A DNA stretch of 46,956 nt from an uncultured Sphingomonas sp. (GTDB lineage Bacteria > Pseudomonadota > Alphaproteobacteria > Sphingomonadales > Sphingomonadaceae). Within the stretch, counting starts at the first letter, position 1, and the number at the start of each line of letters is the position of its first letter. The notes under the pieces were generated by a model, which was given only the letters and a program-made list of their open reading frames with translations, made no database searches and was not told the DNA's origin. The position numbers were made by a program, and so were the translations under genes. Shown piece by piece: positions 34,173 through 41,897 of this stretch. The stretch is from assembly GCF_937859915.1 (NCBI RefSeq), contig NZ_CALMAW010000010.1, forward strand, positions 1-46,956. The letters run 5' to 3'.

Positions 34173-34784
34173 GATCACCAGCGAGCTTCGGCCATTCTCG
34201 CGTTTCCAGACGATTGGGTGATCCTTGACCAAGCCGATCGAGGTGACGCGCTCGCGATCCGCTTCGGGAATGGCATCGGCGATCGGGCGCAGGCTGGCGG
34301 CAACGCTGTGCACCGCGCGCAACCCGTCGATCGCCGCCTTATCCGCTTCGGGAAGATGGGCATAGGCGGCGTAGGTGCTGGCAAATTCGGTTTGCCCACC
34401 GGCTGCTGCGACATGCCGCGCGGAGAGCAGGGTCGCCTTGGGCGGCGGCATGTCGACGGTGATCCCGTCCATGTGCCAGAAGAAGGTGCCGAGCACATAT
34501 TCGGGCTGGCGGTTGATCTTGCGGTCGAGCGTGACCTGATAGACCGGTTCATCGGCGGGCCGGTCGGTGACGGCCGTGCTGGTGATGTTGATCCGCGCGC
34601 CGAGCAGATCCGTGAAGGCGAGTTGCTCGGCATCGGTGAGATGCGCGCGCGGAAAGACCAGCACGGTGCGCGCGTCGAGCATCTCGCGGCAGCGCCGAGC
34701 CGTCTCCTCGGTGAACAGGCTGGCGCGATCGATGTGGACGATCGCGCCGATGTGCGGCTTCACGGGCTCGAATTCGATGCTCAC
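34161..34784 (-). pseudogene. TauD/TfdA-family 2-oxoglutarate dioxygenase, 3' part deleted
   Basis: From GTG at 34784 (GGAGAGG eight bases upstream, better than the ATG at 34805) the frame matches an Fe(II)/2-oxoglutarate dioxygenase: PHIGAIVHIDRASL, TVLVFPRAHLTDAEQLAF, the iron-binding HMD in FFWHMDGITV, GGQTEFASTYAAYAHLP, and HPIVWKRENGRSSLVIGTTA. The match stops at the junction with the synthetase remnant. The missing 80-100 residues would hold the distal iron His and the 2-oxoglutarate Arg, so the product should be inactive. The open frame runs on to 34107 through synthetase antisense. It follows the SDR at 34908-35699 on the same strand. Confidence 0.86.
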
Positions 34785-34907
34785 GGCACGCCTCTCCAGG
34801 ATCATTCATTTGGCGAGCACCGTTAGCATTACGCGACAAGGCGGCGAAGCCGGCGCACCCTGCTTCGCGAGGCATCGCCCGGCCGATCGGTTGCGCGCCG
34901 TTCTGGC

Positions 34908-35699
34908 TCAGGACGCCTGTGAGGCCCGGAAACCGACCGCCATCGCGATCAAAGCGTCCGGGCGCGGCATTGCGGTGAGCGTCTCGAAGGTCGCGCGATA
35001 ATGGTCGCTGCTGATGAAGGTCGGCCCGTCGGCGATGCGGTCGAGCGTCTGGGCGGCGACGTCGGCCGCCTTCATCACATGCGCCATCTTCGAGATGTCG
35101 TAGCCGATCCGCGCCGCCGCCTCGGACTCGGTCGCGCCCGGACACAGCGTCAGCACGTCGATGCCGTCGTCGCGCAATTCCGCCCACAAGGCCTCGCCGA
35201 GCGCCTTCACCAGCGCCTTGCTCGCCGAATAGGCCGCCGAATAGGGGCAGCCGATCAACGCTTCGACCGAACTGGTCAGCACGATTCCGCCCTTTCCGCG
35301 CGCGCGAAGCTGCGGGATGAAGCTTCGGGTCAGCTGCAGCGGCGCGTGGCAATTGACCATCAGCAGATCGGTCATCTCGGCGGGATCGTTGGTGGCGTGG
35401 TCGCCCTTCATGCTGAAGCCGGCATTGCTGACGAGCAGGCCGATGTTGCGCGAGACGGTCTGCGCGGCGATCGCTGCAGGCGCATCGGGCCGCGCGAGAT
35501 CGGCCTCGAGGATCGTCACGTCGATGCCGTGGCGGCCGGCGAGATCGGCGGCGATCGCCTCGAGCCGGTCGACCCGGCGCGCGACAAGCACGAGGTCCAG
35601 TCCGCGCGCGGCGAGATCCTCGGCGAACGCCTTGCCGATTCCGGACGACGCCCCGGTGACCAGCGCGACGGGGCCATAGCGATCCGCAAAATCCGTCAT
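34908..35699 (-). CDS. SDR-family oxidoreductase
   Basis: The 263-residue protein has TGASSGIGKA, an ARRVDRLEAIAADL cofactor-specificity strand with Arg residues that favour NADP, SNAGF, the active Ser in LTSSVEAL and YSASK with catalytic Tyr and Lys. The pattern is that of the DltE/SDR group acting on ketones or fatty acyl chains. The ATG at 35699 follows GAGGGA. A longer open frame upstream crosses the promoter region of the next gene. It leads the broken TauD-like gene, 123 bases downstream. Confidence 0.92.
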   Translation of the reverse strand: MTDFADRYGPVALVTGASSGIGKAFAEDLAARGLDLVLVARRVDRLEAIAADLAGRHGIDVTILEADLARPDAPAAIAAQTVSRNIGLLVSNAGFSMKGDHATNDPAEMTDLLMVNCHAPLQLTRSFIPQLRARGKGGIVLTSSVEALIGCPYSAAYSASKALVKALGEALWAELRDDGIDVLTLCPGATESEAAARIGYDISKMAHVMKAADVAAQTLDRIADGPTFISSDHYRATFETLTAMPRPDALIAMAVGFRASQAS

Positions 35700-35910
35700 A
35701 TGCCGTCCCTCGCCTCGGTGGCGCGGCCGATGCGAGCCGGACCACCTGTCGGTGAAGCGATAGCGCGCTGCAGTCCGTGCGCCATGGCTCCGCGGCGCAA
35801 CGGGGACCTTATCGCGGCGGCGATGAGGTCTAGCGCGGGCGGGCCGCGCTGTACCGAGCGAGGACCGCTTCCTATGCTCGGCGACCGAAGCGGAAAGAGG
35901 ATGTCCCGAC

Positions 35911-36756
35911 ATGGCTGACACGATCGCGGTCGTCACCGGCGCCAGCCGGGGCCTGGGCCGCGGCATCGCCCGCGCGCTGGGCAGCAAGGGCATGACCGTC
36001 TATCTCACCGGCCGCGACGCTGATGCGCTGCGCGATGCTGCGGCGGAGGTCGCGCAGGCGGGCGGCACGGGGATCGCGGTGACCTGCGACCATGGCGATG
36101 ATGGCCAGGTCGCCGACCTGTTCGCGCGCATCACGCGGGAGTCCGGACGGCTCGACCTGCTCGTCAACAACGCCGCCGCGGTCCACGCTCAGGAATTGGC
36201 GCGGCCGGGGCCCTTCTGGGAAAAGGATCTCCGGCTCGTCGACATGATCGATATCGGCCTGCGCTCGGACTATGTCGCGGCCTATCACGCCGCGCCGCTG
36301 ATGATCGCCTCGGGCCGGTCGCTGATCGTCACCATCTCCTTCTACGGCGCGGTCAGCTATTTTCATGGCCCGGCCTATGGCGCCGCCAAGGCGGGCACCG
36401 ACAAGATGGTCCACGACATGGCGATCGACTTCGCCGCGACGCCCGTGTCGATAGTCTCGCTATGGCCGGGCTACATCCTGACCGACATGCTGAAGGCGAT
36501 CCCGCGCGCGGCGTTCCCGCCGGAGATGCAGGCGATGCTGCCCGATTTCGAAACGCCCGAATTCACCGGTCTGGTCGCGACCGCGCTGCTCGCCGATCCC
36601 GACCTCAAATCCCATTCGGGCAAGACGCTGATCGGTGCTGAGCTCGGCCGGCGCTATGGCATCGCCGATCTCGACGGCAAGGTGCCGCGCGACTGGACCG
36701 AGACGATGGGCGTCCCGACACGCTTCTTCGTGCCGCCCGCGCGCGGCCTGTCGTGA
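35911..36756 (+). CDS. SDR-family oxidoreductase (DHRS1-like)
   Basis: The 281-residue protein has TGASRGLGRG, NNAA in the central strand, the active-site Ser in VTISFYG, and the YGAAK catalytic pair. PGYILTDML follows the usual PG motif. The segment HAQELARPGPFWEKD after NNAA resembles the DHRS1-type group. It is divergent from the other SDR across a 211-base gap with no recognised operator. It is followed after 10 bases by the dimeric-barrel gene, with which it is likely cotranscribed. Substrate unknown. Confidence 0.9.
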   Translation: MADTIAVVTGASRGLGRGIARALGSKGMTVYLTGRDADALRDAAAEVAQAGGTGIAVTCDHGDDGQVADLFARITRESGRLDLLVNNAAAVHAQELARPGPFWEKDLRLVDMIDIGLRSDYVAAYHAAPLMIASGRSLIVTISFYGAVSYFHGPAYGAAKAGTDKMVHDMAIDFAATPVSIVSLWPGYILTDMLKAIPRAAFPPEMQAMLPDFETPEFTGLVATALLADPDLKSHSGKTLIGAELGRRYGIADLDGKVPRDWTETMGVPTRFFVPPARGLS

Positions 36757-36766
36757 GGAGGCCGTC

Positions 36767-37543
36767 ATGATCGAAGCGCTGCTGGTCGTGCTGACCAAAG
36801 CCGTCGAAGGCCGGGATTCGGACTTTAACGATTGGTATACCAACGTGCATACCCGCGATGCGCTGCGCTGCCGCGGCTCGATCGCGCAACAGCGGTTCCG
36901 CTTCGCGCGCGAACAGGTCCAGGATTTTCCCGATGGGTTCAGGGCGCAGTATCTCGCGCTTTACGAGGTGTTCGATGCCGCGCGCTTCGCACAGGAGCAT
37001 GTCGACAACGCCGGGACGCCGCGGATGGAGGTCGAGGACTCGATCGATACGTCGCGGATCGACGACTTCCATTATTATCCGCTGCAGTTTCGCGACAAGG
37101 CCCCGCGCAGCTTCCAGACGGGCAGCGTCGTGCTCGAACAGTTTCAGGCCAGGCCCGGACAGGCGGCCGCACTGCGGGACTGGTATAACGACGTCTATCT
37201 GCCCGAGCGCTTCCGGCAGGACGGCATCGTCACTGCAAGCCTGCTCGGCTTCGATCCGCACGGGCAGCTGATGCCGTATCCGCCGGCGCATGACCATGTC
37301 GGGATTTGGCGGCTGGGCGACGATGGCGCCCGCGAGCTTTGGCGGCGATCGACGGCGCTCGGCGACTGCCCCTTCATCGAGCGGGCAAGCGTCGCGGTGA
37401 CCTGCTGGGACGTGCTGACCCCGCGCGTGACCGAGGACGACGTCTTTCACACGACCGCCGCGGCCTTGGCAGCCGAGGAGCGAGCACGCCAGCGGATCCA
37501 CACGCATAGCAGGCTGCTCACCGCCAGGACCGCCCGCGACTGA
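36767..37543 (+). CDS. Dimeric alpha/beta-barrel-like protein of unknown function
   Basis: The 258-residue protein appears to hold two ferredoxin-like (dimeric alpha/beta barrel) repeats. The first begins IEALLVVLTKAVEGRDSDFNDWY and the second GSVVLEQFQARPGQAAALRDWYNDVYLPE. The motif FNDWYTNVH and its echo DWYNDVYL are typical of EthD-like and related families. Similar proteins often sit in sphingomonad catabolic clusters, acting as isomerases, cyclases or accessory proteins, but no function can be assigned. A strong GAGGAGG lies before the ATG at 36767. Translation is probably coupled to the SDR gene ahead. Confidence 0.75.
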   Translation: MIEALLVVLTKAVEGRDSDFNDWYTNVHTRDALRCRGSIAQQRFRFAREQVQDFPDGFRAQYLALYEVFDAARFAQEHVDNAGTPRMEVEDSIDTSRIDDFHYYPLQFRDKAPRSFQTGSVVLEQFQARPGQAAALRDWYNDVYLPERFRQDGIVTASLLGFDPHGQLMPYPPAHDHVGIWRLGDDGARELWRRSTALGDCPFIERASVAVTCWDVLTPRVTEDDVFHTTAAALAAEERARQRIHTHSRLLTARTARD

Positions 37544-37600
37544 CCGTCGGCTTGCGGACGCCTCTTCGAGCCTGTCGATGGCCCGCGTTCGGGGCCGCGC

Positions 37601-38020
37601 TCAATTGTCCTTGGACACGTCCCGCACCGGAAAGGGCAGTGGCGCGACGGGGACGCCGTCGGCGACGAGCTGCCTGGCCTCGAGCGGCGTCGCTTGGCCA
37701 TGGATCACGCGATGCTCGGCGTCGCCCGCATGGATCGCGCGCGCCTCGGTCGCGAAGCGCGCGCCGACGTCCTCGGAGCCGCTCAGCATCTTGGCCTGCA
37801 TCGCCATCATCGCCTGCATCATCGCCTTGCGATCGGGCGCCGGGCTGGCGCTGCTGCCGGCCGCTATCCGCGGCGCCATCGGGGCCTTGTCGACGCCGGC
37901 ATCGCCGCAGATCGGGCACGCGACCAAGCCGCGCGCCCGTTGCGCGTCAAAGTCCGCCTGGCTGCCGAACCAGGCTTCGAAGACATGGCGTGCGCTGCAA
38001 CTGAGATCGAAGACGATCAC
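37601..38020 (-). CDS. DUF1178 family protein
   Basis: The 139-residue protein begins IVFDLSCSARHVFEAWFGSQADFDAQ and carries CPICGDAGVDKAPMAPRI, a zinc-ribbon-like CxxC, a pattern of DUF1178. A Met-rich helix (MMQAMMAMQAKM) and the C-terminal block EDVGARFATEARAIH...PVAPLPFP complete it. Function is unknown. It is probably cytosolic and metal-binding. The GTG at 38020 overlaps the nitrilase stop (GTGA), and conserved linkage with the nitrilase-like gene suggests a shared role. Confidence 0.85.
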   Translation of the reverse strand: MIVFDLSCSARHVFEAWFGSQADFDAQRARGLVACPICGDAGVDKAPMAPRIAAGSSASPAPDRKAMMQAMMAMQAKMLSGSEDVGARFATEARAIHAGDAEHRVIHGQATPLEARQLVADGVPVAPLPFPVRDVSKDN

Positions 38021-38847
38021 GCTCGCGTAACCGGGGGGATTTCGCGCCGGTGACGCAGCGCGGGAATGCGCGACCTGACGTCGTGCAGGCGCATGAGGTC
38101 GAGCTCGGCGAACCCGACGCCGGGTGCCGTCCCCATGTCGAGCAGGACCGTGCCCCAGGGATCGACGACCAAAGAATGGCCGTAGGTGGCGCGACCGTCG
38201 GCATGCGTGCCGGTCTGCGCCGCCGCAACCACGAAACAACCCGCCTCGATCGCGCGGGCGCGCATCAGCACATGCCAGTGCGCCTCGCCGGTTGGCACGG
38301 TGAAGGCGGCGGGTATGGCGAGAATCTCGGCCCCTGCGTCGCTCAGCGCGCGATAGAGATCCGGAAAGCGCAGATCGTAGCAGATGCTCTGGCCCAGCCT
38401 GCCCGCCGGCGTGTCGACGACGCTTGCCCCGGCCCCCGGCGCATAGGCGGCAGACTCGCGCCAATGCTCGCCGGTCGCCAGATCGACGTCGAACAGATGA
38501 AGCTTGTCATAGCGGGCGCGCACCGCGCCGCCATCGTCGATGACGAACCCGCGGTTGACATAGCGCGATTCGCCGCCGCCGGGCCGCAGCGCCAAGGAGC
38601 CCAGGTGCACCCACAGTCCCAGGCGCGCCGCGCTCGCGCGCGCCGCAGCCAATACGACGTCGGCCTCCTCGCCGACGATCGATGCCGCCGCGCGCGTCCG
38701 GTCGCGGTCGAGAAGCCCGGTCATTTCCGGCGTGAACGCGACCACCGCGCCGCCCGCCGCCGCCTCTTCCAGACCCGCGACGAGGAGGCGCGCGCCTTCT
38801 ACCGGATCGATGCCGCTGGTTAGCTGGAGAAGGGCGACGCGCGTCAA
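38017..38847 (-). CDS. Carbon-nitrogen hydrolase (nitrilase superfamily)
   Basis: The 276-residue enzyme keeps the Glu-Lys-Cys triad: Glu 41 in FTPEMTG, Lys 115 in RYDKLHLFD and Cys 156 in ICYDLRFPDLY. It belongs to the Nit1/Nit2-like branch, whose members remove ammonia from omega-amides or deaminated glutathione. With glutaredoxin directly upstream, a dGSH amidase role is attractive but unproven. The start is TTG at 38847, five bases after the glutaredoxin stop. Confidence 0.92.
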   Translation of the reverse strand: MTRVALLQLTSGIDPVEGARLLVAGLEEAAAGGAVVAFTPEMTGLLDRDRTRAAASIVGEEADVVLAAARASAARLGLWVHLGSLALRPGGGESRYVNRGFVIDDGGAVRARYDKLHLFDVDLATGEHWRESAAYAPGAGASVVDTPAGRLGQSICYDLRFPDLYRALSDAGAEILAIPAAFTVPTGEAHWHVLMRARAIEAGCFVVAAAQTGTHADGRATYGHSLVVDPWGTVLLDMGTAPGVGFAELDLMRLHDVRSRIPALRHRREIPPVTRA

Positions 38848-38852
38848 GGCGA

Positions 38853-39110
38853 TCAGGCGGCGAGCAGCCGATCGAGTCCGCCCTCGGCGTCGAGCACAGC
38901 CAGATCGTCGGAGCCGCCGACATGCGTGCCGTCGATGAAGATCGAGGGCACGGTGCTATGGCCGGGCGCGCGATCCAACATTTCCTTGCGCTTCGGACCG
39001 CCCATCGTGATGTCGGTCTCCTCGTAGCGGACGCCCTTGGCATCGAGCAGCTTCTTCGCCCGCGCACAGTAGGGGCAGCCCATTTTGGTATAGATCTCGA
39101 CCTTTGCCAT
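38853..39110 (-). CDS. grxC: Glutaredoxin 3
   Basis: The 85-residue protein is a standard dithiol glutaredoxin with active site CPYC (Cys 12 and Cys 15), TVPSIFI with the cis-Pro, and GGSDDL for glutathione binding. It reduces disulfides using glutathione in the cytosol. AAGGA precedes the ATG at 39110. The order ComF, grxC, nitrilase, DUF1178 on one strand is a common alphaproteobacterial arrangement. Confidence 0.95.
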   Translation of the reverse strand: MAKVEIYTKMGCPYCARAKKLLDAKGVRYEETDITMGGPKRKEMLDRAPGHSTVPSIFIDGTHVGGSDDLAVLDAEGGLDRLLAA

Positions 39111-39162
39111 CATATATTCCTTCGATCGTTGAGAGCGGACCTGTGGATTGGCACCGCCAATG

Positions 39163-39921
39163 TCAACGCCCCTCGGCATCGTCGCGCAGCACGCGCGCCC
39201 AACAGAGCAGCCGGACTTCGGCCGCGCCGGCGCGTTTCAACGCCTTGGCGCAGGCCTGGGCGGTGGCGCCGCTGGTGAAGACATCGTCGACGAGCAGCAC
39301 GCGGCGTTCGCGCAGCATCCGGCGATGCACTGCGGGGACCGCGAACGCGCCCGCGACGGCGCGCGCGCGCGCCTTACGGCCTAGCCCGCGCAGAACCGGG
39401 GTGGGCTTGGTGCGAACCAGCAGGTCCGGGCGGCACTCCAAGCCGCAGCGACCAGCGACGGCACGCGCGATCAGCAGCGCTTGATTATAGCCGCGGCGCC
39501 ACAATCGCCAGCGATGCAGCGGCACGGCGGCGACGAGCATGTCCTGCGGCGCGTCGCGCACCAGCCGCGCCATCTGGCCCGCCATCGTCCGCGCGACGCC
39601 CGGCCTCCCGCCATATTTGAGTCGCAGCGCGACAGTGCGTGCCACCTCGCCATAGGCGACCGCCGCATAGGCACGATCGAAGGCAGGCGGATCGGCGTGA
39701 CACGCGCCGCAGAGCGCGCCCTCCCCGCCTTCATGCGGCAGCGGTAGCGCGCACATCGCGCAGGCCGGCGGACCGAGGAACGCGAGCGCCTGCCAGCAGC
39801 CGATGCAGAAGCGATGGTCGCCGTCGACGATCTGGCCGCAGCCGGGGCAGCGCGGCGGCAGCGCGAAGTCGACACCCGCCGACCAGCAGGCACGAAGGAG
39901 GCGGGCGGCGGACGTGGCCAT
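39163..39921 (-). CDS. ComF family protein (phosphoribosyltransferase-like)
   Basis: The 252-residue protein starts with a zinc-ribbon region (Cys 25, 28, 39, 42, 54, 57 in CPGCG, CIGC and CAMC) followed by a phosphoribosyltransferase fold with the PRPP loop VLLVDDVFTSGAT. In competent bacteria ComF helps take up DNA, but in most species its role is unclear. It starts at ATG 39921, 42 bases from the divergent methyltransferase, and is the first gene of the ComF, grxC, nitrilase, DUF1178 run. Confidence 0.93.
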   Translation of the reverse strand: MATSAARLLRACWSAGVDFALPPRCPGCGQIVDGDHRFCIGCWQALAFLGPPACAMCALPLPHEGGEGALCGACHADPPAFDRAYAAVAYGEVARTVALRLKYGGRPGVARTMAGQMARLVRDAPQDMLVAAVPLHRWRLWRRGYNQALLIARAVAGRCGLECRPDLLVRTKPTPVLRGLGRKARARAVAGAFAVPAVHRRMLRERRVLLVDDVFTSGATAQACAKALKRAGAAEVRLLCWARVLRDDAEGR

Positions 39922-39963
39922 GGCCTCTTGTCCGCCGTGCCGCCACGCTGCACAAGCCCCGCC

Positions 39964-40827
39964 ATGGCCACCGCCCCGCATGAACCCTTCGACCGCGTCC
40001 GCCGCCGTACGCGTCGCGATCGGGCGATGGCGCGCTTCGGCGCGCATGGGTTCCTGACCCAGCATATTGCGGACGAGTTGCTCGCCCGGCTCGATCTGGT
40101 CGAGCGCCATTTTTCGCGCGCGCTGGTGATCGGCGCCACGGACGCGCGCATCGCCGGAACCCTGGCGGCCAAAGGCATGACGATCGTGTCGATGGACGCC
40201 GGTTTCGTCGCCGCCAAGGCCGCAGGGGGCGTCCAGGCGGACGAGGACCGCCTGCCCTTCGCCGACGGAAGCTTCGACCTACTCGTTTCGGCCAACACTC
40301 TGGACAGCGTCAACGACCTGCCCGGTGCGCTCCTGCTCGCTCGGCGCGTGCTCAAGCCCGACGGGCTGTTCCTCGCGGGCTTTATCGGGGCCGGCAGCCT
40401 GCCGCGGCTCCGCGCCGCAATGCTGGAGGCCGATCTTGCCGACGCCCGCGGCGTCGCGCCGCGTATCCATCCGCTGGTTGACGTTCGGTCGGCGGGCGAC
40501 CTGCTTGGCCGCGCCGGTTTCGTGCTGCCCGTCGCCGACGGCGAGACCCTGGACGTCCGCTATGGTGGGCTCGATGGGCTTCTTGCCGACCTGCGCTTCG
40601 GTGCGCTTGGCAGCGTGTTGGCGGGAACGCCCGCGCCGCTGTCGCGGCTCCAGGCGATTGCCGCGCATGCCGCCTTCGCGTCGCAGGCCGATCCCGACGG
40701 TCGCGTCAGCGAAACCTTCGCGCTGGTCTACCTGATTGGCTGGGCACCAGATGAGTCGCAACCTAAGCCCGCGCGGCGCGGTAGCGCCACCGCATCGCTC
40801 GCCGCCACGCTCAAGCCCAAGCAATAG
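39964..40827 (+). CDS. SAM-dependent methyltransferase-like protein (NDUFAF5/BioC-like)
   Basis: The 287-residue protein has a class I methyltransferase fold: ALVIGATDARIAGTLAAKG, DEDRLPFADGSFDLLVSANTLD, and DLPGALLLARRVLKPDGLFLAGFIG. The pattern after the SAM site (GSLPRLRAAMLEAD) matches the NDUFAF5-like group, whose mitochondrial member hydroxylates an arginine in complex I. Bacterial members are often misnamed BioC. The ATG at 39964 has no clear ribosome site. It is divergent from comF. Confidence 0.85.
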   Translation: MATAPHEPFDRVRRRTRRDRAMARFGAHGFLTQHIADELLARLDLVERHFSRALVIGATDARIAGTLAAKGMTIVSMDAGFVAAKAAGGVQADEDRLPFADGSFDLLVSANTLDSVNDLPGALLLARRVLKPDGLFLAGFIGAGSLPRLRAAMLEADLADARGVAPRIHPLVDVRSAGDLLGRAGFVLPVADGETLDVRYGGLDGLLADLRFGALGSVLAGTPAPLSRLQAIAAHAAFASQADPDGRVSETFALVYLIGWAPDESQPKPARRGSATASLAATLKPKQ

Positions 40828-40860
40828 GCCGAACCGCAAATCATCGCCCGCAGGCGATAT

Positions 40861-41277
40861 CTAGACCAGCGCCTCGAGCAGCCCGATCAGCGGCCGGTCG
40901 GGCTCGGGCATCGGCAGCGCGAACAGTTCGACCGGACGCACCCAGCGCAACGCCGCGGCCTCGAGTGGCTGCGGGATCCCCATCCACTTGCGGCAGACGT
41001 GGAGCAGCAGCAGCAGATGCCGATCGCCAAGCGGTTCGCTCGCGAACGCGGCGGGCGCGAGGCAGGCCGCCTCGACGTCGATGCCGAGTTCCTCGTGCAA
41101 TTCGCGGATCAGCGCGACGGATGGCGTCTCGCCGGCTTCGATCTTGCCGCCGGGAAACTCCCAAAGCCCGGCCAGCGGGCCGGTTGCGCGCTGTTGGACC
41201 AGTACACGACCGTCACGATCGATCAGCGCGGCGGCGGTCACCAGCAGAAGCGTGGTCGGCGGCAAACATGGTTCCAT
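40861..41277 (-). CDS. mutT: 8-oxo-dGTP diphosphatase (MutT-type Nudix hydrolase)
   Basis: The 138-residue enzyme has a perfect Nudix box GX5EX7REUXEEXGU at residues 44-66 (GKIEAGE ... RELHEELGI). It keeps the MutT-like start TAAALIDRDGRVLVQQR and LAGLWEFPGG, and the C-terminal LRWVRPVEL. It removes oxidised guanine nucleotides from the pool. It converges with the methyltransferase gene across a 33-base gap and diverges from the pilin genes. Confidence 0.93.
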   Translation of the reverse strand: MEPCLPPTTLLLVTAAALIDRDGRVLVQQRATGPLAGLWEFPGGKIEAGETPSVALIRELHEELGIDVEAACLAPAAFASEPLGDRHLLLLLHVCRKWMGIPQPLEAAALRWVRPVELFALPMPEPDRPLIGLLEALV

Positions 41278-41342
41278 TGCCGTAAATCTTCCTTAAGCAA
41301 TAGCGAATAGGACCGATCGCGGATGTGGATTCGGGGGTTCGT

Positions 41343-41516
41343 GTGCGACAGTTTCGAGCCTTGTTCCGCGATCGGCGCGGCGCCACGGCGATCGAATATG
41401 GCCTGATCCTGGCACTCATCTTCCTGGCCATCATCGGCGCAGTCCACAGCGTCGCCGATCACGTCATCGCGACCTGGGGCTCCGTCAACACGCAGGTCGC
41501 CAACGCCACCAAGTGA
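41343..41516 (+). CDS. Flp/Fap-type pilin, first copy
   Basis: This small pilin of about 57 residues has the Flp prepilin site DRRGATAIEYG, where cleavage after Gly would leave Glu 5 and Tyr 6 of the mature pilin, followed by one hydrophobic helix (LILALIFLAIIGAVHSV). It should assemble into Tad-type pili if the machinery exists elsewhere. GTG at 41343 is preferred (GGGGG five bases upstream). GTG at 41325 would add six residues. It lies 124 bases before a second pilin. Confidence 0.87.
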   Translation: MRQFRALFRDRRGATAIEYGLILALIFLAIIGAVHSVADHVIATWGSVNTQVANATK

Positions 41517-41640
41517 CGAATTCGTCTATTCCGGACCGACCAATTAAACGTTTGGCAACTCCATCGCCCGTAAGGCTTGGAAGCGGACCCCCACCAGGGA
41601 AAGCCGGGTAGTGTTTCGGACTGAACGTAGGAGAATCCCA

Positions 41641-41799
41641 ATGCGCAAGTTTCTGAAGAACAACAAGGGCGCCACCGCGATCGAGTACGGCCTGATCGCC
41701 GCGCTGATCGCCGTCGCCGCGATTTCCGCCATGACGACGCTCGGCACCAACCTCCAGAAGACCTTCTCGAAGGTGTCGAACAACCTCGTCCAGAGCTAA
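41641..41799 (+). CDS. Flp/Fap-type pilin, second copy
   Basis: This 52-residue prepilin has NNKGATAIEYGLIAALIAVAA, the canonical Flp cleavage site and helix. It carries a short leader of about ten residues with three Lys, and AGGAG before the ATG. A strong terminator follows. It is more canonical and shorter than the first copy. No tad/cpa assembly genes are in the window. Confidence 0.93.
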   Translation: MRKFLKNNKGATAIEYGLIAALIAVAAISAMTTLGTNLQKTFSKVSNNLVQS

Positions 41800-41829
41800 G
41801 CTAGATCTAGGCGATATCGTTACCAGGAC

Positions 41830-41860
41830 GGGCGGTGGGAGTTATCCCGCCGCCCTTTTT
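41830..41860 (+). terminator. Rho-independent terminator after the Flp pilins
   Basis: An 11-base stem GGGCGGTGGGA / TCCCGCCGCCC (41830-41840 with 41845-41855, one G-T pair), loop GTTA, then TTTTT. Confidence 0.9.
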
Positions 41861-41897
41861 GCGTCGGTACCATGCAGTGCCGCAACCGCGGGTGCCG

